A program made the translations under genes and the position numbers. The notes below the pieces were generated by a model. The model was not told the DNA's origin, searched no databases, and was given only the letters and a program-made list of their open reading frames with translations. 64,000 bases of DNA from Methylobacterium sp. J-077 (lineage in GTDB: Bacteria > Pseudomonadota > Alphaproteobacteria > Rhizobiales > Beijerinckiaceae), in contig NZ_JAKSYJ010000078.1 in the NCBI RefSeq assembly GCF_022829365.1, positions 87,149 through 151,148 on the forward strand. Reading direction: 5' to 3'. Positions 56,319-64,000 of the stretch are shown in pieces (within the stretch, counting starts at the first letter, position 1; every line of letters starts with the position of its first letter).

Positions 56319-57251
56319 ATGCGCATCGCCGTCATCGGTCAGCAGGATTTCGGCAAGGCCGTCCTGGAAGCGTTTCTGAAGCGCGGCGACACCGTCGTGG
56401 GCGTCTTCTGCGCGCCGGAAAAGCCGGGCGCCAAGCCGGACGTCTTGAAGACTGCGGCGCTGGAGAAAAGCCTGCCGATCTTTCAGTTCCCGAACCTGAA
56501 GAGCCCGGAAGCCGAGGCGGCGATGCGCGGCCTCGACGCCGATATCGGCATTATGGCCTACGTGCTGCAATTCGCACCGCAAAGCTTCGTCACTATCCCG
56601 AAGCATGGGACGATCCAGTATCATCCGAGCCTGTTGCCGCGCTATCGCGGGCCCTCCTCGATCAATTGGCCGATCGCCAAGGGCGACCTGCAGACCGGGC
56701 TCACGATCTTCCGTCCCACCGACGGCCTCGATGAGGGTCCGGTGATCCTTCAGAAAACCTGCGAGATCGGCGGCGACGCCACGCTCGGCGACATCTACTT
56801 CGACAGCCTGTTCCCGATGGGCGTCGACGCGATGCTAGAGGCGGCCGACTTGGTGGTCGCGGGCCAGCACATCGAGATCGATCAGGACGAGGATGCGGCG
56901 AGCTACGAAGGCTGGTTCCGCGCCGCGGAAGCCGAGATCCGCTGGTCGGCCCATGCCGACCAGATCTACAACCTGATCCGGGCCGCGAACCCGGCCCCCG
57001 GGGCCTGGACCACCCTAGACGGCAAGAAGCTGCAGATCTTCGACGCGCGCCTGCACCCGGTCCGCCGCCTCGGCGACGTGAAGGGCAAGCCCGGCGAGGT
57101 GATCGCCGTGGACGAGGACGGTTTCAGCGTCTGCGCACAGGGCGGCCGAATCGAGATCCAGAAGGTCAAGCCGGAGGACGCGAAGAAGATCTCGGCCGCG
57201 GAGTTCGCCGCTTCGGGAGGCATCGCGCTCGGCCAGATCCTCGGCCGGTAG
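56319..57251 (+). CDS. Stand-alone 10-formyl-THF hydrolase/formyltransferase-like protein
   Basis: A 310-residue protein of the formyltransferase family. It aligns over its full length with the N-terminal hydrolase half of 10-formyl-THF dehydrogenase (ALDH1L1): catalytic H102 in YHPSLLPRYRG and D138 in DGLDEGPV, plus SSINWPI and YEGWFRAAEAEI, then a C-terminal OB-like part (PGAWTTLDGKKLQIF). Unlike Fmt it has Gln-Tyr before the His. Located 119 nt after frc on the same strand, it may process formyl-folate or exchange formyl groups in oxalate/formyl-CoA metabolism; the reaction is unproven. Confidence 0.85.
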   Translation: MRIAVIGQQDFGKAVLEAFLKRGDTVVGVFCAPEKPGAKPDVLKTAALEKSLPIFQFPNLKSPEAEAAMRGLDADIGIMAYVLQFAPQSFVTIPKHGTIQYHPSLLPRYRGPSSINWPIAKGDLQTGLTIFRPTDGLDEGPVILQKTCEIGGDATLGDIYFDSLFPMGVDAMLEAADLVVAGQHIEIDQDEDAASYEGWFRAAEAEIRWSAHADQIYNLIRAANPAPGAWTTLDGKKLQIFDARLHPVRRLGDVKGKPGEVIAVDEDGFSVCAQGGRIEIQKVKPEDAKKISAAEFAASGGIALGQILGR

Positions 57252-57269
57252 GCCGAGGAAAGCCTCGGT

Positions 57270-57926
57270 TCAGGTCTTGTCGACGGCGTTCAGCCCGTAG
57301 CCGCGGAAGCGCTCGACGGTGCTGTTGATCTCGTGGTCGGACAGGATGTTGGGCGCGCCGACCTGAAGCGCCACGGCGTATTGCCAGCACAGGGTCTCCA
57401 ACTCGACGGCGAGCCACAGGGCCTTCTCGATAGTCCCACCGGCGGCGATCATGCCGTGGTTGGCGAGCAGGCAGACGTTCCGGTCCTTGAGCGCCGCCAG
57501 GGCCAGCTCCGTCAGCTCCGCGGTGCCGTAGGGCGCGTAGGGCGCACAGCGCACATTCGGCCCGCCGAAGGCCGCGATCATGTAATGCACCGCCGGGATC
57601 TCCCGCCCGCATAGGGCGAAGGCGGTGCAGTGGATCGGGTGGGCGTGGACGACGGCGCCGATCTCGGGCCGCGCCGCCAGGATGTCCCGGTGGAAGCGCC
57701 ATTCGGAGGAGGGCTTCAGCCCCGCCGGGTGTGTCCCATCGAAGGCCAGGGGTACGATGTCGTCCGGCCCCATGCGAGCCGTGGGCAGCCCGGAGGGCGT
57801 GATCAGGATGCCGTCGCGGAACCGCACCGAGACGTTGCCCGAGGTGCCGCGGTTCAGGCCCTGCGCGTCGAGGTCCCGCGCCGCCGTCACCACGCTCTCG
57901 CGTGCGATCCGCTCGTCCCTATCCAT
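57270..57926 (-). CDS. Class II aldolase/adducin family protein
   Basis: A 218-residue zinc aldolase-like protein: GTSGNVSVR near 28, the carbonyl-site glycine loop, S-S-E73-W, zinc His in VVHAHPIHCTAF (H94, H96) and ANHGM (H155). It resembles fuculose-phosphate aldolase in length, but its substrate is unknown. It lies convergent to the formyltransferase-like gene and 92 nt downstream of oxlT on the same strand, separated by a hairpin. A role in oxalate-related C2/C4 metabolism is speculative. Confidence 0.87.
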   Translation of the reverse strand: MDRDERIARESVVTAARDLDAQGLNRGTSGNVSVRFRDGILITPSGLPTARMGPDDIVPLAFDGTHPAGLKPSSEWRFHRDILAARPEIGAVVHAHPIHCTAFALCGREIPAVHYMIAAFGGPNVRCAPYAPYGTAELTELALAALKDRNVCLLANHGMIAAGGTIEKALWLAVELETLCWQYAVALQVGAPNILSDHEINSTVERFRGYGLNAVDKT

Positions 57927-57965
57927 GCCCGATCCTCGGATGAACCCCGTACCGGGTACGCGCGA

Positions 57966-57997
57966 AGCCCCGGCGCCGTAAAGCCGGCGCCGGGGCT
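57966..57997 (-). terminator. 12-bp perfect hairpin after oxlT
   Basis: Bases 57966-57977 (agccccggcgcc) pair perfectly with 57986-57997; loop 8 nt. It lies 22 nt beyond the oxlT stop in transcription direction and before the class II aldolase start, so it should separate the two minus-strand genes. Confidence 0.7.
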
Positions 57998-58018
57998 CCT
58001 ATCGTTTGGTCCGCTGTC

Positions 58019-59296
58019 TTACTTGGCCAGCACCGGTGCGAGGTTGGCCTGCGGCGCCTTGGTGTAGGCGGCCCGCATCGGCTTCAGCACGAACAGGGCC
58101 AGGAACGCCGCCAGGATGTTGAGCCCGGCAGCCACCAGGAACACCATGTGCCAGCTCCCGGTCATGGTCGTGAGCACGCTTGTATAGGGCACGATCAGCG
58201 CCGCCGTGCCCTTGGCGGTGTAGAGCAGGCCGGCATTGGTCGCCGCGTATTTCGACCCGAACGTGTCGCCGCAGGTCGCCGGGAACAGGGAGTAGATCTC
58301 ACCCCAGGCGAAGAACACCAGGCCGGTGAGCAGCACGAAGGCGATCGGGTTCTCGCCGAGCTGGCTCAGCGCATAGATGCCGAGGCCCTCGATCGCGAAG
58401 GAGATGAACATCGTGTTCTCGCGGCCGATATGGTCCGAGACCCAGCCGAAGAACGGCCGCGTCACGCCGTTGAGCACCCGGTCCAGGGTCGCCGCGAAGG
58501 TGAGCGCCGGCAGCGTGATCCCGAGCAGCGAGACCGGCACCTCGGCGATCTTGAAGTCCTTGGCGATCGGGCCGAGCTGCGCGGTCGCCATCAGGCCGCC
58601 GGCGGCCATCATGACGAACATCGCGTACATCACCCAGAAGATCGGGGTGCGCACCGTTTCGGACGGCTTGAAGTCGCGCTTGGATTGGCTGACCCGGGCG
58701 ACGTCCGGGACCTGGCCCTTCGCCGGCGCCCGCAGGAACAGCGCGATCAGCATCACGATCAAGCCTTGGCCGATACCGAACGAGAAGAAGGCGGCCTCGT
58801 AGCCTTGCGATTTGATCATCGCCTGGATCGGAACGACCGTGAGCGCCGAGCCGGCGCCGAAGCCCATCGCGGTGATGCCGGCGGCAAGTCCGCGGCGGTC
58901 CGGGAACCACTTGAGGGAGTTTCCGACGCAGGTTCCGTAGACCGCGCCCGCGCCGGTGCCGCCGATGGCGGCGGCCACGTAGAGCATCGTGAGGGTGTCG
59001 GCGTAGGAATTCATCACCCAGGCGATGCCGCAGAGCAGGCCGCCGAACAGGGTGACGATCCGCGGTCCGTATTTGTCGACGAACCAGCCCTCGATCGGCA
59101 CCAGCCAGGTCTCGGTGACGACGAACAGCGTGAACGCGACCTGGATCGCCGCGCGATCCCAGCCGTGGCGCTCCTGCATCGGGTTCACGAAGAAGGTCCA
59201 GCCGTATTGCATGTTGGCGATCATGCACATGCAGACGACGCCGAATGCGAGCTGCAGCCATCGGCCGGGCCCGACCGACTTGCGGATCTCGGACAT
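58019..59296 (-). CDS. oxlT: Oxalate/formate antiporter (MFS, OxlT-like)
   Basis: A 425-residue major-facilitator protein with twelve helices. Signature WGEIYSLFPATCGDTFGSKYA and K362 in YTAKG correspond to the substrate lysine of OxlT; R273 (LDR) is the probable second site. It exchanges oxalate for formate across the membrane. GGAGGG is 6 nt before the ATG. Placement next to frc and a GntR regulator supports the oxalate assignment; other dicarboxylate/monocarboxylate exchange cannot be ruled out. Confidence 0.93.
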   Translation of the reverse strand: MSEIRKSVGPGRWLQLAFGVVCMCMIANMQYGWTFFVNPMQERHGWDRAAIQVAFTLFVVTETWLVPIEGWFVDKYGPRIVTLFGGLLCGIAWVMNSYADTLTMLYVAAAIGGTGAGAVYGTCVGNSLKWFPDRRGLAAGITAMGFGAGSALTVVPIQAMIKSQGYEAAFFSFGIGQGLIVMLIALFLRAPAKGQVPDVARVSQSKRDFKPSETVRTPIFWVMYAMFVMMAAGGLMATAQLGPIAKDFKIAEVPVSLLGITLPALTFAATLDRVLNGVTRPFFGWVSDHIGRENTMFISFAIEGLGIYALSQLGENPIAFVLLTGLVFFAWGEIYSLFPATCGDTFGSKYAATNAGLLYTAKGTAALIVPYTSVLTTMTGSWHMVFLVAAGLNILAAFLALFVLKPMRAAYTKAPQANLAPVLAK

Positions 59297-59781
59297 ACGC
59301 TTCCCTCCAGGTTGGATTTATTATTTTCTGTCGAACCTCGGCCGTGGTTATGCCTGGACAGAGCGAGACACGGCAGAACAAAGCGAGCGGCGTGCTTTGA
59401 AAAATTCTTGCGTGACGGACAAATCAAGTCTCGGCTGTGCCGCGATCCACCGCCCAGAGATCGTGCGCGCACTGGATTGGTCTACGATATGCCAGAATAA
59501 AGGTGCTGAGATCAGATGATTCTGTCAATCAATCTTGCATAAAAATACATGATTGTGCCGCTGGATTACCGGATCGTCTCAGACGTAAGCTCGGTTTCGG
59601 CATTACCGTTCCGGTTCGAGCCCCTCGAACCGTGCGTCTCACTCACGGCTGGCGGCGACCGCTCTGTGGAGTTGGCTCGCAATCGACTAGGATCGGGCAA
59701 AGGTTTGGGCTAGTTCGTTTTGCGAGCGCGCGACAGAGAACACGTGCGAGAAATCATGGGCATGGGCCGACTGGACGAGGC
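59297..59781. other. 485-nt oxlT/gntR divergent region
   Basis: Between oxlT (minus) and the GntR gene (plus). It is AT-richer than neighbours (ttattattttctg near 59319; aatcaatcttgcataaaaatac near 59527) and so likely holds both promoters. A 9-bp palindrome lies at 59612-59632. No small gene is convincing. Confidence 0.5.
59612..59632. promoter_or_regulatory. 9-bp inverted repeat upstream of gntR
   Basis: cggttcgag (59612-59620) and ctcgaaccg (59624-59632) are perfect complements with a 3-nt spacer. The site is about 150 nt before the GntR ATG. It could be an operator or a weak hairpin. It resembles a tRNA T-arm, but no acceptor or anticodon arms accompany it. Confidence 0.35.
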
Positions 59782-60474
59782 ATGTCGAACTCTGAACCGT
59801 TGAGCGTTAAACCGATCGTCGCCAGCTCCAGTCTACGGACCTTGGCTTATGAAGCGCTCAAGACTGCTATCACCAACATGGACATCTACGGGCGGCCCGA
59901 CGAGGTGCGGCTCGACGAGCGGAAACTGTCGCAGGATCTCGGCGTCAGCCGCACGCCCGTTCGTGAGGCGCTCACCGTCCTGGAGCAGGAAGGGTTCGTC
60001 CGCTCCGAGGCCCGGCGCGGTGTCTTCGTCATCAAGAAGAACAAGCGCGAAATCGTCGGCATGATTCACGCCTGGACGGCCCTGGAGAGCATGGCGGCCC
60101 GCCTCGCCTGTACCCGAGCGACCGAAGCGCAGCTCCGATCGCTACGCGAATCATTTCCGGAGTTCTACGAGGGACAGCCGGCCGAACATATCGACGAATA
60201 CTCGGACGCCAATATCCGCTTCCATCAACGGATCATCGCGCTCGGGCATTGCGAGCCGATCGCCGAACTGACCAGCAACCTGCTGATGCATGTGCGCGGC
60301 ATCCGCAGCACTGCGCTCCGGCAGGGCGATCGGGCCGAGCGCTCGATCCGTGAGCACGTGGCGATCATCGCCGCGCTCGAAGCCCGGGACGCTGACAATG
60401 CGGAGCGGCTCGTGCGGGAACACGGCCTCGGCCTCGCCCAGCACGTGGACACCTACGGCGATTACCTCGATTGA
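59782..60474 (+). CDS. GntR-family regulator with FCD domain
   Basis: A 230-residue regulator: N-terminal winged helix (RKLSQDLGVSRTPVREALTVLEQEGFV, about 47-73) and a C-terminal FCD ligand domain with the metal/His positions R-F-H-Q-R and EH in SIREHVAII. FadR-like FCD proteins sense organic acids. Divergent from oxlT and next to frc, it probably controls the oxalate genes in response to oxalate, formate or glyoxylate. ATG with GGA 6 nt upstream. Confidence 0.9.
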   Translation: MSNSEPLSVKPIVASSSLRTLAYEALKTAITNMDIYGRPDEVRLDERKLSQDLGVSRTPVREALTVLEQEGFVRSEARRGVFVIKKNKREIVGMIHAWTALESMAARLACTRATEAQLRSLRESFPEFYEGQPAEHIDEYSDANIRFHQRIIALGHCEPIAELTSNLLMHVRGIRSTALRQGDRAERSIREHVAIIAALEARDADNAERLVREHGLGLAQHVDTYGDYLD

Positions 60475-60868
60475 GGGTCGTCGACCGGATGTTGAAACGT
60501 GGGTCGATCGGCCTCGGCTGACACGTCGGTGGCCCGGCCGACGGCGTGATCGGCGTCTGCCCTCTCGTCAGCTTCCCGCAGGTGGATCCATCGACCGTGA
60601 ACGCCGGCAGGTTCGCGCGTCGCGGATCGCATGGCGCACGCCGATTGCGGTGCAATATGCCGCCCTTCGACCAGAAGCTATCTTCGCGCATCGGGCACGC
60701 GGCAGCTGACGTCGCAGCGGACGGGACGGATCACGCTCGGGTCCACCGTCACGGCATGCATTCCAAGCATGACTGGAATTCGGTATCTGGCATACCAGTT
60801 TGCGGCGCGGCATGGCATCTCTTGCATCGCACCATCGCTGTCCTGCCGAGCTGCACCGGAGCCTCCCG
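60475..60868. other. 394-nt region without clear gene
   Basis: Between gntR and a tiny membrane gene. A near-palindrome ctggcataccag (60787-60798) and locally AT-rich sequence stand out. Open frames on both strands lack ribosome sites. It may hold a promoter for the small gene and perhaps an operator related to GntR control. Confidence 0.4.
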
Positions 60869-61021
60869 ATGATCGCCAGTTTCCTCGTCCTGTTTGTCGC
60901 CCTCGCCGCTTGCCAGGCGCTGCTGGCCGTCAAGCTTGCGGACATCCTCAGTCCGTCCGCCGATGCCGGCAAGCCGGTCACCCGGCCGGCCCATCAGGAC
61001 GGCGCCGTCAGCCTCGCCTGA
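60869..61021 (+). CDS. Tiny membrane protein
   Basis: A 50-residue protein, MIASFLVLFVALAACQALL and on, with one N-terminal membrane helix and a polar tail. CGGAG lies 8 nt before the ATG. It could also be a lipoprotein-like signal (LAAC at 16-19). Function unknown. Confidence 0.5.
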   Translation: MIASFLVLFVALAACQALLAVKLADILSPSADAGKPVTRPAHQDGAVSLA

Positions 61022-61135
61022 CCACCGCTTTTCCGGCCTCTATACGCGGGCAGACTGCGTAGGGTTAACACTTTGCTCAAGGGTTTCCGCTAGAGTCAAC
61101 GGATCGTTGACCATGCGGGCGAGGGAGCAACCGCG

Positions 61136-62209
61136 TTGGCCCTCGGCCTCTCGTCACGGACCGGGGACGGTCCGTTCGTCCTCCTGGTCTCGGATCGTCC
61201 GTCCGAATGCGCCGCCCTGGAGCGCGCCATCGCCCTGGTGATGGATTGCTGGGCGGTCCCCGCCGGCAAGGCGATCCCCCCGGGACGTCCGCATCTCATC
61301 ATTCTGGATCTGCCGCCGACGCAGGCCGTCGCGCTGGAGCCGGCCCTGACCCATCGTGGGCTGCCGGTTCCGCGCCTCGTCCTGGTTCGCGGCGAGCCTT
61401 TGAAGGCGTCCCCGCATGTGCGCCAGCTGCCGGCGGCCGCTCCGCGCCAGCTGGTGCTGGCGAACGTCTTCGCGATGATCGAGGCGGTGACCCGCTCGGT
61501 GGAAACCCGCCGGCAGAAACTCGTCGGGCGCGTCTCGGACGCCACTGCGATCGTGTCCGAACTGTTCGACAGCGCGGCGCTCGGCGCGGGGCTGCAGCGC
61601 GCCGATGTCGAGCGTGGCACCGAGCTGGTGCTGGCCGCCGTCTCGGAGGCCGGGATCACGGATTGGCTGGCCGAGGTTTGGCGCCACGATATCGGCGTCT
61701 ACCAGCACACGCTGGGGGTGGCCGGCCATGCCGCGAGCTTCGGCGCGCAGATCGGGCTGAGCCGGATCGATCTCGCACGGCTGGTGCGGTCCGCCCTCCT
61801 CCACGATATCGGCAAGTGCCGCATCCCGAGCGAGATCCTGAACAAGCCCGGCCACCTCGACCCGGAGGAGTTGCGGCTGATGCAGCGCCATCCGGTGATC
61901 GGCGCCGACCTCCTGCGGGCGCAGGGCACGTTCGAGAACGAGGTCATCGACGTCGTCCTGCACCACCACGAGCGCCTCGACGGGACCGGCTATCCGGACC
62001 GGCTCCGGGGCGCGGCGATCTCCGATCTGGTGCGGATCGTGGCGATCTGCGACGTGTTCTCGGCCCTGACCGAGCGCCGCGCCTACCGGAAACCCGCCAG
62101 TCCCGCCGAGGCTCTAGCGATCATGACCGACGGGTCCGGCCATCTCGACCCCGATCTCCTGCGCGTCTTCGCGCCGGTCATGCTCGGGGGCGACGCGCTC
62201 GCGGCGTGA
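61136..62209 (+). CDS. HD-GYP protein with degenerate receiver domain
   Basis: A 357-residue protein. Residues about 10-115 look like a receiver fold (FVLLVSDRPSE, LIILDLPP, RLVLVRGEP), with only part of the usual acidic pocket. The C-terminal HD-GYP domain has QHTLGVAGHAASFG, LLHDIGK, HHHERLDGTGYPDRL and AICDVFSALTERRAYR. HD-GYP enzymes hydrolyse cyclic-di-GMP, so a signalling role is likely. TTG start at 61136 with GAGGGAG 8 nt upstream; no ATG or GTG fits better. Confidence 0.87.
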   Translation: MALGLSSRTGDGPFVLLVSDRPSECAALERAIALVMDCWAVPAGKAIPPGRPHLIILDLPPTQAVALEPALTHRGLPVPRLVLVRGEPLKASPHVRQLPAAAPRQLVLANVFAMIEAVTRSVETRRQKLVGRVSDATAIVSELFDSAALGAGLQRADVERGTELVLAAVSEAGITDWLAEVWRHDIGVYQHTLGVAGHAASFGAQIGLSRIDLARLVRSALLHDIGKCRIPSEILNKPGHLDPEELRLMQRHPVIGADLLRAQGTFENEVIDVVLHHHERLDGTGYPDRLRGAAISDLVRIVAICDVFSALTERRAYRKPASPAEALAIMTDGSGHLDPDLLRVFAPVMLGGDALAA

Positions 62210-62326
62210 TGCCGTGGCCCCGGCGCCACGGTTCGATCGCGCGGTTCGAGGCCGACGACCAGCGCCGCGCTTTCGCCGCAACCGCGCCCGAGGGAGACGC
62301 ACCCCGTCTGGAAGCGCTGTCCCCCC

Positions 62327-62821
62327 GTGTCGAAATTTTCCCTCGCCGTCGCTGCCGCCCTGTCGCTATCGCTCGCCGGTTGCGGTGGCCTGTCCTTCAC
62401 GCCCGAACCGGATGTCGAGACCGCCACCCATACCGCGATCCTCGACGAGGTCGCTGCCGCAGCCGCGATCTCGGCCTATCGAGTCCAGCATGGGTTGAGC
62501 CCGGTCGTGGTGGACACCACGTTGGTGAAGGCCGCCGCCTTCCAGGCCGGCAACAACGCCCGCCATGGCCAGCTCAGCCATGATGTCGGCGGCAGCTTCA
62601 CGTCGCGCATGGCCTCGGCGGGATTGGCGAGGTCCTACGCCGCGGAAAATCTCAGTGCCGGTTCGGAAACCTTCGAGCAGGTGCTCGCCCGCTGGAAGGC
62701 CAGCCCCGAGCACAACAAGAACATGCTGCTCCCGCAGATCCGTCGGATTGGCATCGCCCGCGTCGACGCGCCGGACACTCGCTACAAGCGGTTCTGGGCG
62801 CTGGTGATGGCGGGCGGCTGA
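62327..62821 (+). CDS. CAP-domain lipoprotein
   Basis: A 164-residue protein with lipobox SLAGC (lipidated Cys near residue 19) and a CAP/SCP domain: AAAAISAYRVQHGL, AAFQAGNNARHGQLSHD, AAENLSAGSETFEQVLARWKASPEHNKNML and RRIGIARV. CAP proteins of bacteria are secreted or lipid-anchored with mostly unknown roles. GTG start. It follows the HD-GYP gene at a distance of 117 nt, possibly with its own promoter. Confidence 0.9.
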   Translation: MSKFSLAVAAALSLSLAGCGGLSFTPEPDVETATHTAILDEVAAAAAISAYRVQHGLSPVVVDTTLVKAAAFQAGNNARHGQLSHDVGGSFTSRMASAGLARSYAAENLSAGSETFEQVLARWKASPEHNKNMLLPQIRRIGIARVDAPDTRYKRFWALVMAGG

Positions 62822-62825
62822 TCAA

Positions 62826-64000
62826 TCAGGGCTCGGCCAGAGCCAGATCGATGATCCGCAACTGCGCCCGCTCGGCCCCGCGCCAGCGGTCGCAGGATAG
62901 CGTGCCGGCTACGTGCATCTCCTGGCCGATCCCTTTAAGCAGGGCCTGCCCGAGCGGGCGTTCGGCCGCGCGAAAGCAGATCGCTCCGACCGCCTGACCG
63001 TCGCGGCTGCGCAGGCGAGCGCGGACATGGCCCGAGCCCACGAGCGCAGCATCGACCAGCCGGTGGCGCCCGAGGGCGAAGACAGGCTCCGGGGCGCCCT
63101 GCCCGAACGGGCCGGCCCGCTGGAGCAGCCGCACGGTCTCGGCCGTGGCGCCGCCGGCGCTGAGGCCGCCGTCAATCAGCAGCGCATCCGCCGCCCGCGA
63201 GACCGCGACGCTGGCGCCGAGCAGGGCCGACAGATGGGTCTCGAGGCGCGGGATGTCGTCGGCCCGCAGGGTGACGCCGGCCGCCATGGCGTGGCCGCCG
63301 CCCTTGCTGGCAAGCCCGGCCTCGACGCAGGCGCGAACGGCAAGGCCGAGATCGGCCCCAGGGATCGAGCGCCCGGAGCCGGTGGCGCTGCCGTCCGGCC
63401 GGATCGCGAAGGCGAAGGCGGGGCGGTTGAAGCGCTCCTTGAGGCGCGCCGCGATCAGCCCGACGATGCCGGGATGCCACTCCGCGTTGCCGGTAACCAG
63501 CACGGCGCGCGCTGGGTCGAGGGTCAGGGCGCGGTCCATCTCGGCCTCGGCCTCGGACACCGCTTGGGCCTCGATCGCCTGACGCTCGCGGTTGAGACGG
63601 TCGAGATCGGCGGCAATCTTAGCGGCCTCTGCCGGGTCGGCCGTCGTGAGCAGGCGCGCCCCGAGGGCCGAATCGCCGATCCGCCCGCCGGCATTGATCC
63701 GTGGGCCCAGCACGAAACCGAGATGCCAGGATTCCGGAGGCTCGCTGAGGGAGGCGGCGTCGAGCAGCGCCGCGAGGCCGGTTCGCCCCCGGTGGCGCAT
63801 CACCGTCAGCCCCTGGGTCACGAAGGCGCGGTTCAGGCCGATCAGCGGCACGACGTCGGCCACCGTCGCCAGGGCCACGAGGTCGAGGGCGTCGGTGAGG
63901 GTCGGCTCGGGGCGATCCGAGCCAAAATAGCCGTCCCGGCGCAGGGCGCGGTTGAGGGCGGCCAGCGTCAGGAACACGACCCCGGCGGCGCAGAGATGGC
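62826..64000 (-). CDS. recJ: Single-stranded-DNA exonuclease RecJ, C-terminal part
   Basis: The frame is open to the window edge, so the N-terminal portion with the DHH catalytic motifs is missing. Visible are about 390 residues: LCAAGVVFLTLAALNR of the DHH domain end, DLVALATVADVVPL, the DHHA1 region with LVTGNAEWHPGIVGLIAARLKERFNRP, SGRSIPGADLGLAVRAC, GGHAMAAGVTL, and an OB-like C-terminal end. RecJ degrades 5' single strands in repair and recombination. Confidence 0.95.
   Translation of the reverse strand, partial: HLCAAGVVFLTLAALNRALRRDGYFGSDRPEPTLTDALDLVALATVADVVPLIGLNRAFVTQGLTVMRHRGRTGLAALLDAASLSEPPESWHLGFVLGPRINAGGRIGDSALGARLLTTADPAEAAKIAADLDRLNRERQAIEAQAVSEAEAEMDRALTLDPARAVLVTGNAEWHPGIVGLIAARLKERFNRPAFAFAIRPDGSATGSGRSIPGADLGLAVRACVEAGLASKGGGHAMAAGVTLRADDIPRLETHLSALLGASVAVSRAADALLIDGGLSAGGATAETVRLLQRAGPFGQGAPEPVFALGRHRLVDAALVGSGHVRARLRSRDGQAVGAICFRAAERPLGQALLKGIGQEMHVAGTLSCDRWRGAERAQLRIIDLALAEP

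Noticed and set aside
59612..59632. Possible tRNA fragment at ggttcgag/ctcgaacc
   Set aside because: It is a simple 9-bp palindrome with a 3-nt spacer; the rest of a tRNA is missing.

Overview
The window is a GC-rich, gene-dense stretch of an alphaproteobacterial chromosome. It most likely comes from a pink-pigmented methylotroph of the Methylobacterium/Methylorubrum group. The grounds are an archaeal-type C1-cofactor operon (MfnB, amino-acid-kinase, dihydropteroate-synthase-like and DUF447 genes) followed by an MxaD-like gene, a formyl-CoA transferase plus oxalate/formate antiporter locus, a biotin-dependent acyl-CoA carboxylase alpha subunit, a formate/nitrite channel, and many GTG/TTG starts with 4-nt overlaps. 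I see no rRNA, tRNA, CRISPR array, insertion sequence, integrase or phage gene. The window cuts a gene at each end: a DUF2380/DUF3280-like gene on the left and recJ on the right.

Layout. 1-5.4 kb: C1-cofactor operon (mfnB, kinase, DHPS-like, DUF447), then mxaD-like and a YVTN beta-propeller gene, closed by a hairpin. 5.4-11.9 kb: mostly minus-strand single genes (alpha/beta hydrolase without its serine nucleophile, response regulator, Tat-exported dienelactone hydrolase, DUF192, double cold-shock protein) and a plus-strand DUF1624-like membrane protein. 12-15 kb: efp diverging from epmA-epmB, a complete EF-P beta-lysylation set. 15-20 kb: GST, RraA-like, YdcF, DUF3253, DUF599, acylphosphatase, FocA and a gamma-glutamylcyclotransferase-like gene. 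20-28 kb: pccA with two tiny membrane proteins behind it, L,D-transpeptidase, HDAC-like deacetylase, LysE exporter, a RibBA with a degenerate second domain, and aroC. 28-31 kb: catalase-like plus stand-alone DUF3578, then anmK. 31-41.5 kb: conserved housekeeping block (tyrS, tatABC, nagZ, a SPOR protein, argS, dgt, erpA), interrupted by hairpin repeats and a Gly/Tyr-rich secreted protein. 41.6-54.5 kb: a large secreted protein, a NitT/TauT-type ABC transporter next to a pterin-carbinolamine dehydratase, a two-adaptor RND efflux operon with a divergent TetR regulator, and small unknowns. 54.9-60.5 kb: the oxalate/formyl locus (frc, a stand-alone 10-formyl-THF-hydrolase-like protein, class II aldolase, oxlT, GntR/FCD regulator). 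60.9-64 kb: small membrane protein, HD-GYP protein, CAP lipoprotein and partial recJ.

How the genes work together. Several clusters bear on one-carbon traffic. The first operon should make methylofuran/tetrahydromethanopterin-type carriers. FocA can move formate. frc/oxlT and the formyltransferase-like protein handle oxalate, formyl-CoA and formyl-folate. pccA fits propionyl-CoA use in the ethylmalonyl-CoA pathway. I found no clearly undescribed system. The best leads are the oxalate locus with a free-standing 10-formyl-THF hydrolase domain and no oxalyl-CoA decarboxylase in view, the catalase/DUF3578 pair, and the pccA-linked small membrane proteins.
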